A DNA stretch of 64,000 nucleotides from JBBSOK01 sp965219125. Its GTDB lineage: Bacteria; Bacteroidota; Bacteroidia; Flavobacteriales; Flavobacteriaceae. Shown in pieces: positions 25,491 through 35,623 of the stretch. Where the stretch lies: the NCBI GenBank assembly GCA_965219125.1, contig CBDCMO010000002.1, positions 682,001-746,000 of the forward strand, given 5' to 3'. Positions within the stretch are counted from its first letter, which is position 1. Each line of letters opens with the position of its first letter. Below the pieces are notes generated by a model, which was not told the DNA's origin, ran no database searches, and saw nothing but the letters and a program-made list of their open reading frames with translations. Made by a program: the position numbers and the translations under genes.

Positions 25491-28304
25491 CTAATACCAT
25501 CTTCGAGTAAACAGACGCAACAACGTGGAAGGGCTTAACGTTACTATAAACCTAATTTTTTGATCATAATTTGGTAAACCTGGCTCCCAGCCCAAATTGG
25601 AATACATCGGGAAATATAATTCAAAATAATCTGCTACCAAGGTTAATTTTATCCCTGTATCATAAACCGCATTGGTGCCTCTTCCTTTATTATGCACCAA
25701 ACCTACATCTGCATATCCAAAAATCCAACGCCAAATATTGGTGCTTGCGTTTAACGTTGCAATCCAACTATTTGCAAAGGCAGGTTGTAGCTGACTTTTA
25801 AAGCCGCCCTCAGCAACAATTAATTGCTGGCTGAAAAGACCGGTATCTTCGCTTCTGCCGTAATATCCGTATTCAAAAAGATAATCGCTTGGTCTGTCCA
25901 AAGCAAAGCTAAAATAATCTTCATTTTGCCGTGTGTCGTTATAAATAAATGCTCCCGCATACGCTCTTAAATTAAGCTGTCTGTTATTTAAAAACAATTT
26001 TCTATATTCAAAAGTAGTAGAAATCTTACTAAATTTTTGCGAGATCTGATAATCTACAACACCTCTAAAATAGTTTATCAAATTTGGATTGCTATAAACA
26101 TATTGCGCATCAAAAACATTATAACTTGGCTCTTGCCGCGTGTCTGCGGGATTTTCATCGCGCTGCACATACACATTTCGAAGATTTATAAATTGCTGTT
26201 CATTATCCCGTATGTCTTTATTCCTAAAGGCAAATGTCATATAAGGTGTGAGCTTTGTATAAAAAAGATTTTCGTCATATGAATAGTAATTACCCGAAAC
26301 GCCGTAGCGCATGGCGTACAGATTGCCCTTATCCATTGTTTGGGTGTATGAAATGCCGCCACTACCAATTAACGTATGGCTACGCAAACCGTATTGCGGC
26401 TCAAGTTTATAGCTAATCGGTTTTGGCAGAACCGTTTTATTATAAAGCTTGGTGCCAACCGAAATGCCGTCATAAAGGTTGTATTCAAAAATTGGCATAA
26501 AAAATAATTGATTGTAATCCGGGTCTTCAACATCTTGAAAAAGTCTAAATTGCAAAGGTCTATTTAATAAACCTTGTATTGCCTTTGTATTATTCCGCCG
26601 GTTATATTCTGCTATTTTCCCTTCATTATTCAACACCAATTTCCGAACATCTTTTGATGGCACTGTAACTATTGCAATACTATCTATTGGCAAAACCCAT
26701 TTTTTGAAAAGCGTTTTGTTTTTATTTTTTCCATAAATTGAAACGGGCAAAACTGTTTTTCGCAAATTTCTAACGGTAACATCAAGAGAATCTCCTCTCT
26801 TTTTTACTTTTGAAATTTTGAAATCTATTGTTGTTCTTTCTGAAATATAATCCTCAAAAAACCAATTTACGGGAAGCGTAGTATTCTGCTCCAATACAGT
26901 TTCTAACTCTGAAGATTTTGTAAGTTTTAAAGCATTTTCAGAATAAAATTGTTTGATACTTTTATCTAAAACACCATCGCCCAAATAATCGCCTAAATAG
27001 TTTAAACCACTACCACCGTAATAACTGCTGCCAATATTTGTGTTGTATTTTAACAAAGAATCTCTTGGACTTGTAAGGCTTTGCTGAATATTATTGCGCG
27101 CCATATTTAAATACAAAATTGGATATTGGTCGTTAAACTCCAAATCTGCCGCGTGTGCCCAACGGATTATCCACCAATCGCTCAAGCTTCCAATAATTTT
27201 CATTTTTGGATAGTTGGCATCTACATACTTCATCATCATATATATTTGAAGCGAACCTTGTAACCAATAATCATCTCTTGGTTGAAGTGGCAACGTATTC
27301 TCTATATAATTTTGACTTATAGCTTTTAACAACGCCAAATCATATTCAAAACCATCGGGAAATGGACTTATAAAATCGGGCAATAAATTAAGACCATAAA
27401 CAGGATTTTTTTTATAATCTTCGTTCGTCACCATCATTTTTTTGAATGGATACGGCCCGAGTCTTTCTGATAAAAAATGCACAACTCTATCTATTAAAAG
27501 TGCGCGCATTGGGTCGTTCACTTTTTTATCGTGAATGTTGGTTACAATCGTAAATTGATCTGTTTCAATAGCTTCAAAATCTTGTATTTGCTGAAGAAAA
27601 AAATCAGAATGCATCCTTTTTTCGCCTGCTAATTTTACAATTCGATTGGTAGCTTGAATTTCATCTGAAACCAAATCAAGGTCTGAGTTTACAAAATACT
27701 CCTTTGGAAGATTGAATTGAACATTAAAATTTGACGGTGCCAAATATAAATCCTCAACATTTTTATTGCTGTAAACTTCCCATTTTTCACTGTAAACCGC
27801 CGGAGAAAGATACCAATATTGAAGTTTAAAGTCGTTGTCTTCAGTAACCCCAAAACGAGTAAACTTATCGTCAGGAATTTTTACGTTGAAGGTGAATTTA
27901 ATAGTATAACTTTCATTTGGACTTAGTGGTTTGTCCAAAATTACTTTTAGAATATCCACTTCATTTCCTCTTTCCCATTTTAAACTATTCAAGTCTTTAT
28001 TGGCAACTGAAATAATATCCGTTTTACCTCTGTCTTTATCCTTTTCAAAATGAAATGAACTTTCATAGTTTTCAGAAAAGCGTTTACCTAAAGGTGTGGT
28101 TTTGCTAGAAAAACTATTTGCCCAATCGAAAAAATAAATTTCATTTAAAATCTCTGTTGAAGTGTTTTTGTAAACAACCTCTTCCTCAACCGAAAGACTT
28201 TTGCTTTCAGGAATTAGCGTAGCAGAAATTGAAATATCATTTTGCGCCTGACTGGAAAGCCAAGAGAAAATAAGGATTAAAAATATGGGGATTTTAACGT
28301 TCAA
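25491..28304 (-). CDS. M1-aminopeptidase-like protein lacking the zinc site, fused to a C-terminal outer-membrane barrel
   Basis: A 937-residue secreted protein beginning with TTG, 8 bases after the LOG-family gene, with a signal peptide at 1-20 (SSQA cut). The first part (about 25-480) reads like the N-terminal beta domain and catalytic domain of M1 metallopeptidases: the VKIPDDKFTRFG strand region, then the position where HExxH should be is ALLKAISQNYIEN (about 324-336), with no His or Glu pair, and the WLxEG position is YWLQGSLQIYM. After a short beta domain the C-terminal 350 residues are a transmembrane barrel with alternating aromatic strands and an RRWY end. So it is probably not a protease but a surface or periplasmic binding protein; family call moderate. 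Confidence 0.72.
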   Translation of the reverse strand: MNVKIPIFLILIFSWLSSQAQNDISISATLIPESKSLSVEEEVVYKNTSTEILNEIYFFDWANSFSSKTTPLGKRFSENYESSFHFEKDKDRGKTDIISVANKDLNSLKWERGNEVDILKVILDKPLSPNESYTIKFTFNVKIPDDKFTRFGVTEDNDFKLQYWYLSPAVYSEKWEVYSNKNVEDLYLAPSNFNVQFNLPKEYFVNSDLDLVSDEIQATNRIVKLAGEKRMHSDFFLQQIQDFEAIETDQFTIVTNIHDKKVNDPMRALLIDRVVHFLSERLGPYPFKKMMVTNEDYKKNPVYGLNLLPDFISPFPDGFEYDLALLKAISQNYIENTLPLQPRDDYWLQGSLQIYMMMKYVDANYPKMKIIGSLSDWWIIRWAHAADLEFNDQYPILYLNMARNNIQQSLTSPRDSLLKYNTNIGSSYYGGSGLNYLGDYLGDGVLDKSIKQFYSENALKLTKSSELETVLEQNTTLPVNWFFEDYISERTTIDFKISKVKKRGDSLDVTVRNLRKTVLPVSIYGKNKNKTLFKKWVLPIDSIAIVTVPSKDVRKLVLNNEGKIAEYNRRNNTKAIQGLLNRPLQFRLFQDVEDPDYNQLFFMPIFEYNLYDGISVGTKLYNKTVLPKPISYKLEPQYGLRSHTLIGSGGISYTQTMDKGNLYAMRYGVSGNYYSYDENLFYTKLTPYMTFAFRNKDIRDNEQQFINLRNVYVQRDENPADTRQEPSYNVFDAQYVYSNPNLINYFRGVVDYQISQKFSKISTTFEYRKLFLNNRQLNLRAYAGAFIYNDTRQNEDYFSFALDRPSDYLFEYGYYGRSEDTGLFSQQLIVAEGGFKSQLQPAFANSWIATLNASTNIWRWIFGYADVGLVHNKGRGTNAVYDTGIKLTLVADYFELYFPMYSNLGWEPGLPNYDQKIRFIVTLSPSTLLRLFTRRWY

Positions 28305-28312
28305 ATAGCTGT

Positions 28313-29002
28313 TTAAAAATTGGGGCTCAAATTGTATTCACCGTAAAAATCATTAAGAATATCCAAAACTTCATCTTCTGTATCAACTAAATGAACAAGT
28401 TCTAAATCTGCAACATTCACATTATTTTCGGCTTCCAATAAGGTTGTTTTTACCCACGTTAAAAGTCCGCCCCAAAATTCTGTACCTACCAAAATTATCG
28501 GGAATTTATCAATTTTATGTGTTTGAATTAAGGTTAATGCCTCAAAAAATTCGTCCAACGTTCCAAAACCGCCGGGCATAACTACAAAACCTTGACTGTA
28601 TTTTACGAACATAACTTTTCGCACAAAAAAGTAATCGAAATCTATGCTTTTATCGCTATCAATATATGGATTATCGTGTTGCTCGAACGGCAACGTAATG
28701 TTTAAACCAACCGATGTTCCGCCAGCCAAATGCGCGCCTTTATTACCAGCTTCCATAATTCCTGGACCACCGCCGGTAATAACGCCGTACCCGTTTTCTG
28801 TAATTTTTTTGGCAATACTTTCTGCTAATTTGTAATATTTATGGTCAGGCTTTGTTCTTGCCGATCCAAAAATAGATACGCAAGGACCAATACGACTCAT
28901 CTTTTCGTAGCCATTTACAAACTCGCCCATTATTTTAAAAATGGCCCAAGAATCGTTCGTCTTCACTTGGTTCCAGTTTTTTGGATTTTGTTCTAATCTC
29001 AT
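28313..29002 (-). CDS. LOG-family nucleotide-binding protein (Rossmann fold)
   Basis: A 229-residue cytoplasmic protein of the LOG/TIGR00730 family. The signatures GGGPGIMEAGNKGA (about residues 77-90) and PGGFGTLDEFFEAL (about 143-156) are both intact. Characterised members cleave nucleoside 5'-monophosphates such as AMP or cytokinin ribotides to base and ribose phosphate. The start ATG at 29002 is preferred to the in-frame TTG at 29014. It is the first gene of a two-gene unit with the M1-like barrel protein 8 bases downstream; the functional link is unclear. Confidence 0.9.
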   Translation of the reverse strand: MRLEQNPKNWNQVKTNDSWAIFKIMGEFVNGYEKMSRIGPCVSIFGSARTKPDHKYYKLAESIAKKITENGYGVITGGGPGIMEAGNKGAHLAGGTSVGLNITLPFEQHDNPYIDSDKSIDFDYFFVRKVMFVKYSQGFVVMPGGFGTLDEFFEALTLIQTHKIDKFPIILVGTEFWGGLLTWVKTTLLEAENNVNVADLELVHLVDTEDEVLDILNDFYGEYNLSPNF

Positions 29003-29154
29003 AAATAAATTCAATGTTTAATATTCCAGATTAAAAATTCAGATTATTAAAAATTTAAAATTGTATAAATACCATTTTAAAAACTTTAATATAAATAAAG
29101 AATGTAAAATTATTTGACAACGCCAATCTTAAATTTTAAACCTTAAATTTTAAA

Positions 29155-32028
29155 TTATTTCGCAGCCAAAAGTAACTCTTTTTTGAGGAAAGGCGCGGTA
29201 AGACTGTTTTTATTGTCTGCAACTTGTTCAGGTGTTCCTTTTGCCAAAATTTTTCCGCCTTTTTTTCCTCCTTCGGGACCTATGTCTATAATATAATCTA
29301 CGGTTTTTATGACATCTAGGTTGTGTTCGATTATTAAAACCGTGTTTCCTTTGGCAACCAATTTATTTAAAACTAGCATCAACACGCGTATATCCTCAAA
29401 ATGAAGGCCTGTTGTTGGTTCATCTAAAATGTAAAAAGTATTACCCGTATCTCTTTTTGAAAGTTCGGTTGCCAACTTAATTCGTTGTGCTTCGCCTCCA
29501 GAAAGTGTGGTAGATTGTTGCCCCAAAGTAATATAACCCAGACCGACATCTTTTATTGTTTTTACTTTTCGGTGTATTTTTGGGATAAGCTCAAAAAACT
29601 CAACCGCTTCGTTAATGGTCATTGCCAAAACGTCGTAAATTGACTTTCCTTTATACCTAATTTCCAGCGTTTCACGATTAAAACGTTTGCCTTGGCAGGT
29701 TTCACATTCTACATAAACGTCAGGTAAAAAATTCATTTCTATAACCCGTAAACCTGCGCCTTTGCACGTTTCACAACGTCCGCCAGCTACGTTAAAACTA
29801 AAACGTCCCGGTTTGTAACCTCTAATCAACGCTTCGGGAACTTTTGCAAATAAATTTCGTATTTCAGAAAAAAGACCTGTATAAGTTGCCGGATTTGAAC
29901 GCGGCGTTCTACCAATTGGTGATTGGTTGATGTCGATAACCTTATCTAAATGCTCCAAACCTTTAATTTTTTTATACGGCATCGGTTTTTTTACACCATT
30001 AAAAAAGAAGGCATTCATTATTGGGTAAAGAGTTTCGTTTATTAAAGTAGATTTTCCACTTCCCGAAACGCCGGTAACACCAATCATTTTGCCTAAAGGA
30101 AAATCTACCGAAACATTTTTAAGATTGTTTCCGGTTGCGCCAGTTAAGGTCAAAGTTTTTCCGTTGCCTTCTCTTCTACTTTCTGGGACTTCAATTTGTT
30201 TTTTTCCGTTTAGGTAACTTGAAGTTAACGTGTTATGCTTTAATATTTCTTTTGGTGTGCCTTCGCTAACGATTTCGCCACCAAATCTGCCAGCTGCAGG
30301 ACCGATGTCAATAACATAATCTGCCGCTTCAATCATTTCTTTGTCGTGTTCAACCACAATTACCGAATTTCCAATATCCCGAAGTTGAACGAGTGATTGT
30401 ATTAATTTCTCATTATCGCGTTGATGAAGTCCAATACTAGGTTCATCTAAAATATAAAGAACACCAACCAATTGTGAGCCTATTTGTGTTGCAAGCCTTA
30501 TTCTTTGCGCTTCTCCGCCTGAAAGTGATTTTGAACTTCTATCTAAAGCCAAATAATTTAATCCAACATCTACCAAAAATTGGAGTCTTGTTCGTACTTC
30601 TTTCAATATTTCGCCAGCGATTGCATTTTGGGTTTCAGATAAATCTTTTTCAATGTTTTTAAACCAAGCAGCAAGCTCGACAATATCCATTTGCGCAAGC
30701 TCGGCGATGTTTTTACCGTTTACTTTAAAGTACAATGACTCTTTTCGTAAGCGGGCTCCATCACATTCTGGGCAGGCAACTTTATCCATATATTCCTTCG
30801 CCCAACGTTGTAAAGATGCAGATTCGTTGTTGTCGTATGTATTTTGTATAAACGTTGAAACGCCTTCAAACTCTATTTTATAATTTCGGGTGATGCCCAA
30901 ATCTTTTGAATTTACTTCAAATTTGTCATTTCCACCGAAAAAAATAAGATTCTGAGCTTCCTTTGGAATTGTTTCAAAAGCATCAGTCAATTTAAAGTTG
31001 AAACGGTCAGCAATTAACTGCAATTGTTTGAAAATCCAATTATTTTTTTGTGTTCCGTGAGGTGCCAAAGCACCTTGTTTTATCGAAATTTTCTTATTCG
31101 GAACCAGTTTGTCTAAATTAACTTCATACAATTTCCCCAAACCTTTGCAATTAGGACACATTCCCTTAGGTGAATTGAAGGAAAAATTATTAGGCTCCGG
31201 ATTTGGATACGAAATTCCCGAAGTTGGACACATAAGCGAACGACTGAAATATCTGGCTTTTTCTGTATCATTATCTAAAACCATCAAAACATCTTCGCCG
31301 TGATACATTGCGGTAACGATGCTTTCGTCAAGGCGTTTGCTTGCTTTTTCGTCCGTTTTTTCCGAAGATTTATTTTTATCAAATTCAGGGATTTGAAGTC
31401 TATCAATTACAATTTCAATATCATGCATTTTGTAACGGTCAACCTTCATTCCCTTAGTAATATCAAGCACTTCGCCGTCAACCCTAACTTTTACAAAACC
31501 TTGTTTCGCGATGGTTTCAAACAGCTCACGATAATGACCTTTTCTGGAACGGATAACCGGTGCGAGAATGCTTATTTTCTTTCCGCTGAAATCTTCTTCG
31601 ATTAATTCTTTTATTTTCTCATCACTATAACTTACCATTTTGTCGCCCGTATTGTAGCTGTAGGCATCGCTTGCACGTGCATAAAGCAGACGAAGAAAAT
31701 CATAAATTTCGGTAATTGTTCCGACTGTAGAACGGGGACTTTTACTAGTAGTTTTTTGCTCAATAGCAATTACGGGCGAAAGACCTTCGATTTTATCGAC
31801 ATCGGGTCTTTCTAATGAACCCAAAAATTGCCTTGCGTAGGCTGAGAAAGTTTCAATATAACGTCGCTGTCCTTCCGCATAAATAGTATCGAAAGCGAGA
31901 GAAGATTTACCGCTGCCCGAAAGACCGGTAATTACAACCAGTTTTTCCCTCGGAATTCTAACATCAATATTCTTTAAATTATGAACTCTTGCGCCCAAGA
32001 CTTCAATATAATCGTCATTTTTAAGCAT
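29155..32028 (-). CDS. uvrA: excinuclease ABC subunit A
   Basis: UvrA, the damage-sensing ATPase of nucleotide excision repair, 957 residues. Two ABC modules are seen: Walker A GLSGSGKSS near residue 35 and GVSGSGKST in the second half, signature LSGGEAQRI in both, and Walker B YILDEPSIGLH and YILDEPTTGLH. The C-terminal zinc module (CETCKGAG ... CETCQGKRF) is intact; the first zinc module reads CPTSG ... CPNCKG, with Ser in place of the second Cys. The ATG at 32028 is chosen because the upstream in-frame TTG lies inside the -7 promoter element. It is monocistronic. Confidence 0.97.
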   Translation of the reverse strand: MLKNDDYIEVLGARVHNLKNIDVRIPREKLVVITGLSGSGKSSLAFDTIYAEGQRRYIETFSAYARQFLGSLERPDVDKIEGLSPVIAIEQKTTSKSPRSTVGTITEIYDFLRLLYARASDAYSYNTGDKMVSYSDEKIKELIEEDFSGKKISILAPVIRSRKGHYRELFETIAKQGFVKVRVDGEVLDITKGMKVDRYKMHDIEIVIDRLQIPEFDKNKSSEKTDEKASKRLDESIVTAMYHGEDVLMVLDNDTEKARYFSRSLMCPTSGISYPNPEPNNFSFNSPKGMCPNCKGLGKLYEVNLDKLVPNKKISIKQGALAPHGTQKNNWIFKQLQLIADRFNFKLTDAFETIPKEAQNLIFFGGNDKFEVNSKDLGITRNYKIEFEGVSTFIQNTYDNNESASLQRWAKEYMDKVACPECDGARLRKESLYFKVNGKNIAELAQMDIVELAAWFKNIEKDLSETQNAIAGEILKEVRTRLQFLVDVGLNYLALDRSSKSLSGGEAQRIRLATQIGSQLVGVLYILDEPSIGLHQRDNEKLIQSLVQLRDIGNSVIVVEHDKEMIEAADYVIDIGPAAGRFGGEIVSEGTPKEILKHNTLTSSYLNGKKQIEVPESRREGNGKTLTLTGATGNNLKNVSVDFPLGKMIGVTGVSGSGKSTLINETLYPIMNAFFFNGVKKPMPYKKIKGLEHLDKVIDINQSPIGRTPRSNPATYTGLFSEIRNLFAKVPEALIRGYKPGRFSFNVAGGRCETCKGAGLRVIEMNFLPDVYVECETCQGKRFNRETLEIRYKGKSIYDVLAMTINEAVEFFELIPKIHRKVKTIKDVGLGYITLGQQSTTLSGGEAQRIKLATELSKRDTGNTFYILDEPTTGLHFEDIRVLMLVLNKLVAKGNTVLIIEHNLDVIKTVDYIIDIGPEGGKKGGKILAKGTPEQVADNKNSLTAPFLKKELLLAAK

Positions 32029-32034
32029 AGTTTG

Positions 32035-32042
32035 CAAAGGTA
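32035..32042 (-). promoter_or_regulatory. -7 promoter element abutting the uvrA start
   Basis: TACCTTTG on the minus strand (32042-32035) matches TAnnTTTG and ends only six bases before the ATG, so the uvrA transcript would be leaderless or nearly so. No clear -33 element was found. Confidence 0.45.
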
Positions 32043-32231
32043 CAGTTTCAATTATAATTTGAGAAAGTACATTGGCTATTTTAGTTAACTTGAAAGGCTA
32101 ATTTGATGTTAAATGTTAAGATTTTGAAAGTTGGTAGAAACAACCGCCAATTGGTTGAAAAATATGGTTACTGGTTTTGAAAATAATTTATTCTAATTAT
32201 TTTATTTGTGATAAATCGGAATTCTAATTTT

Positions 32232-32849
32232 TTAATCATTTGGAATTTGATTTAACACTAAAAGATCTAATTCCTCTCGTTTTTGTTGGGAAAACACGAT
32301 CAATTTCGCAAAAAAAGCTTTAAACTCTTTTTCAAAATCTGTATAAAATTCCTCAAGTTCTCTAACGGCTAAATTCATATTTGCTCTTCCTTTTGTTCGC
32401 GCATTCATTTGGGTTAGGATTGTGCTAATTCCACTCACCGTTCTATAGCTTAAAAGCCAGTTATCTGCCATCATATAAGGCATCATTCTTTGGATTCTTG
32501 TTGGTAATATTTCAAAATTGCCTTTCAGTAAATCGTAGAAATTATCAATGTAATCTTCCAAAGGCTGCGAACTATATTTTGACCAATTCTTCGCCAAAAA
32601 ATGGTCGTAGAGTATATCTACAATTACGCCGCTATAATGCCCATAATTTTTATGAAGTCTTGCTGTGCTCTGTTTTACAATACTGTGCGAATCTGTGAAA
32701 GTATCTATTTCTCGATGTAAAAGAATACCTTTCTGAATGTTTGGAGAATAGGTTTTGTAGCGTTTACCTTTTATGCCATCAGCAATAAAATTGCCCATAA
32801 TCATTTCTTCATTTTTGCCTGAAAGGTAAATGTGTGCCAGATAATTCAT
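32232..32849 (-). CDS. acpH: acyl carrier protein phosphodiesterase
   Basis: A 205-residue protein of the AcpH/DUF479 family, which removes the 4'-phosphopantetheine arm from acyl carrier protein. The family opening MNYLAHIYLSG, the GNFIADGIKG motif and LHREIDTFTDSH (metal-binding residues) are present, followed by VIVDILYDHFLAKNW. The length is usual. It is a single gene between uvrA and the divergent phosphoglucosamine mutase. Confidence 0.92.
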   Translation of the reverse strand: MNYLAHIYLSGKNEEMIMGNFIADGIKGKRYKTYSPNIQKGILLHREIDTFTDSHSIVKQSTARLHKNYGHYSGVIVDILYDHFLAKNWSKYSSQPLEDYIDNFYDLLKGNFEILPTRIQRMMPYMMADNWLLSYRTVSGISTILTQMNARTKGRANMNLAVRELEEFYTDFEKEFKAFFAKLIVFSQQKREELDLLVLNQIPND

Positions 32850-33008
32850 TTTTTAAATATAGGTAATTATTTTTTCTATTTTTGGAAAGAACAGTTGTTG
32901 ATTCATTTCAAATAAAGAATACGAAAAATATTTATAAAATTCAAATTTGTGAAAAATTTCCATTTTCAAACCATTTGGAAATATCTACTTTCAACACATT
33001 CTAAATCT

Positions 33009-33016
33009 TATATTTG
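33009..33016 (+). promoter_or_regulatory. candidate -7 promoter element for glmM
   Basis: TATATTTG matches TAnnTTTG and lies 64 bases before the ATG at 33080. The region upstream is very AT-rich and no -33 element at the right distance stands out. Confidence 0.35.
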
Positions 33017-33079
33017 CATCTTCAATTTGAATTTCCACTAAAAATTCAAAATTTATTTCTATAATTTAACTTTAGATAA

Positions 33080-34465
33080 ATGACATTAATTAAATCAATA
33101 TCAGGTATTCGTGGAACAATCGGCGGAAAAATGGGCGATAACTTAACGCCGATTGATGCAGTTAAATATGCTTCGGCTTATGGCAAATGGATCCAACAAC
33201 AACGCAGCAAGGAAAATTATAAAGTTGTAGTTGGTCGCGATGCAAGAATAAGCGGCGAAATGATGCAAAACTTGGTGATGAATACCCTAATTGGAATGGG
33301 AATAACAGTTGTTGATTTGGGCTTGAGTACAACCCCAACTGTTGAAATGGCTGTGACTTTAGAACACGCTGATGGCGGAATTATACTTACGGCAAGCCAC
33401 AATCCAAAACAATGGAATGCTTTAAAATTGTTGAATAATAAAGGAGAATTTTTAAATTCTGCATCTGGACAGGAAATTCTTGATATTGCTGAAAAAGGAG
33501 ATGTAACTTTCTCCGAAGTAGATAATTTGGGCGAAATTCATAAAAATGATGCGTATATTGATATTCATATTGATGAAATCTCGGACTTGCCGCTTGTAAA
33601 AGTTGATGCGATTAAAAAAGCTAATTTTAAAGTTGTGGTTGATGCCGTAAATAGTACAGGCGGCATTGCCGTTCCGCTACTTTTAGAAGCTCTAGGTGTG
33701 CATCCTGTAAAATTGTATTGTATTCCGAATGGTGAATTTCCGCACAATCCTGAACCTTTAAAGGAACATTTGGGCGATTTGATGAAGTTGGTTGTTAAAG
33801 AAAATGCCGACTTCGGTTTGGTTGTAGATCCTGATGTTGACAGACTTGCCTTTGTAGATGAAAATGGCGAAATGTTTGGTGAGGAATATACATTGGTTGC
33901 GGTTGCAGATTATATTTTGAAAAACAATCCCGGAAATACGGTAAGCAATCTTTCCTCGTCTAGAGCACTGCGCGATGTGACTGAGAAAAATGGCGGCAAC
34001 TATTTTGCAAGTGCCGTTGGAGAAGTAAATGTTGTTGAAAAAATGAAGGCTGAAAAAGCGGTGATTGGTGGCGAAGGGAACGGCGGCATTATCTATCCAG
34101 ATTTACATTACGGCCGCGATAGTTTAGTTGGAATCGCTTTATTCCTAAGTTTTTTAGCTGAAGAAAAATGTTCGGTAAGCGATTTGAGAAAACGCTACAC
34201 TTCATACTTTATGGCTAAGAAAAAGATTGAACTTACACCAAATCTCGATGTAGATTCAATTCTGAAAAAAATGAGCCAAAATTATGCAACCCAAGACGTA
34301 AGTACTATCGACGGCGTTAAAATAGATTTTGAAAACAATTGGGTTCACTTACGAAAAAGCAATACAGAACCAATTATTCGAATTTACACCGAAGCTAAAA
34401 GCCAAAAAGAAGCAGATGAATTGGCGGATAGGTTTATTGCTGAAATTAAAAATATGGCTAAATAA
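33080..34465 (+). CDS. glmM: phosphoglucosamine mutase (phosphohexomutase family)
   Basis: A 461-residue alpha-D-phosphohexomutase. The phosphoserine loop TASHNP is at about residues 104-109 (Ser106), the magnesium loop VDPDVDRLAFVD near 250, the sugar loop GEGNGGI near 337, and the phosphate loop RKSNTEPIIRIY near the C-terminus. In Bacteroidota proteins of this type are taken as GlmM, converting glucosamine-6-phosphate to glucosamine-1-phosphate for UDP-GlcNAc. The SNTEP form of the last loop (SGTEP is more usual in GlmM) leaves phosphomannomutase activity possible. Single gene with its own candidate promoter. Confidence 0.85.
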   Translation: MTLIKSISGIRGTIGGKMGDNLTPIDAVKYASAYGKWIQQQRSKENYKVVVGRDARISGEMMQNLVMNTLIGMGITVVDLGLSTTPTVEMAVTLEHADGGIILTASHNPKQWNALKLLNNKGEFLNSASGQEILDIAEKGDVTFSEVDNLGEIHKNDAYIDIHIDEISDLPLVKVDAIKKANFKVVVDAVNSTGGIAVPLLLEALGVHPVKLYCIPNGEFPHNPEPLKEHLGDLMKLVVKENADFGLVVDPDVDRLAFVDENGEMFGEEYTLVAVADYILKNNPGNTVSNLSSSRALRDVTEKNGGNYFASAVGEVNVVEKMKAEKAVIGGEGNGGIIYPDLHYGRDSLVGIALFLSFLAEEKCSVSDLRKRYTSYFMAKKKIELTPNLDVDSILKKMSQNYATQDVSTIDGVKIDFENNWVHLRKSNTEPIIRIYTEAKSQKEADELADRFIAEIKNMAK

Positions 34466-34483
34466 TTGAAATTTGCTTTAATT

Positions 34484-34511
34484 AAAAAAATCTCCTAATT
34501 TACAAAGGAGA
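34484..34511 (-). terminator. terminator of the LpxL-like acyltransferase gene
   Basis: Read on the minus strand, TCTCCT pairs with AGGAGA across a 9-base loop and is followed by seven T, starting three bases after the acyltransferase stop codon. The stem is short but the placement is right. Confidence 0.6.
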
Positions 34512-34513
34512 CC

Positions 34514-35383
34514 TTAATTTCTATGTTTCCAACGTTTATGAGACCATAAGTAAAATTCAGGCTTTGCCCGAATTTCATATTCCAATTTGTCGAAAAACAA
34601 TCTAGTAATTTCAAAATCTAGATAATCTTCTGGTTTATCCGCTATCGGTACTAAGGTTGCTTCATAATATCCTCTTTTAACCTTTTCAACTTTTAGAAAG
34701 AAAACGGCAAAATCCAGCTTTTTTGCTAATTCTTCAGCGCCAGTGAACATTGGGACATTTATGCCCATAAAATCATCGCGATATTTAAAGGCATTTAATT
34801 TTGGGGTTTGGTCTGTTAGAATTAAGGTTAGACTTGGTTCCCCTTTTTTCATTTTTCTATATAAATATGGCGCAATTTTCTTATTGGATACTATTTCGGC
34901 GCCAAATTTTCCTCGAATATTTTTTACCAAAGCATCAAAACTTACATTATCAATCGATTTGTAAACCGCCAAACCATCATGTGGCATCAATTTATTTAAA
35001 ATTCCTGTCCATTCCCAATTGCCGTAATGACCTGCGGTTAATAGAATGCTTCGGTTATTTTCAAAATATGAATTTAAAATTTCAACATTTTTGAACTTCA
35101 TTCGCTTTTTAATTTCCGCTTCAGAAATTGTTATAATCTTGATGGTTTCATAAACCATATCAGATAAATGATGAACAAACTTTTTTGCGATTTGATTTAT
35201 TTCAGCTTCCGATTTTTTAGGAAAAACCAATCGTAAATTATCTTTTATAACCCGTTTTCTGTAGCCAATAATATAATAAGTAAGAAAATAAAGTACATCT
35301 GCAAAAAAGTATAACAACCAAAATGGCAGCAACGAAATGAGCCACACCAAACTGTAAACAAGTAAATATAGAATTCTTTGCAT
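34514..35383 (-). CDS. LpxL/HtrB-like lipid A (lauroyl) acyltransferase
   Basis: A 289-residue membrane-associated acyltransferase. After a hydrophobic N-terminal anchor (residues about 3-38) comes the catalytic H(x4)E motif in LTAGHYGNWEWTG (about residues 116-128), usual for the lysophospholipid/lipid A late acyltransferase family that adds a secondary fatty acid to the lipid A precursor at the inner membrane. Length is close to the family norm. A minus-strand TAATTTTG element at 35397-35404 may be its promoter. Confidence 0.88.
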   Translation of the reverse strand: MQRILYLLVYSLVWLISLLPFWLLYFFADVLYFLTYYIIGYRKRVIKDNLRLVFPKKSEAEINQIAKKFVHHLSDMVYETIKIITISEAEIKKRMKFKNVEILNSYFENNRSILLTAGHYGNWEWTGILNKLMPHDGLAVYKSIDNVSFDALVKNIRGKFGAEIVSNKKIAPYLYRKMKKGEPSLTLILTDQTPKLNAFKYRDDFMGINVPMFTGAEELAKKLDFAVFFLKVEKVKRGYYEATLVPIADKPEDYLDFEITRLFFDKLEYEIRAKPEFYLWSHKRWKHRN

Positions 35384-35396
35384 GTTGAAATTTGAA

Positions 35397-35431
35397 CAAA
35401 ATTAGACAAATCCGAGAATTATTGGAGCAAA
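35397..35431 (-). promoter_or_regulatory. candidate promoter of the LpxL-like gene
   Basis: On the minus strand TTTG (35431-35428), 23 bases, then TAATTTTG (35404-35397), about 14 bases before the ATG at 35383. The spacing is at the long end of the usual range. Confidence 0.3.
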
Positions 35432-35623
35432 ATTTAGGGCATTTAAATTTCAGTTATAGATCGAAAAACAACCAATAGGCTTCATTCAAAATAACCGCTA
35501 AATAAATTTCAGAAAAATATTGCTTCTTTAACTATTTATAAATAATGCATAGATTTCTAGTGATGTTGATATTTAAATAAACTAATTCACTTCAAATTTA
35601 AAACGACACATTTATTTTTTCAA

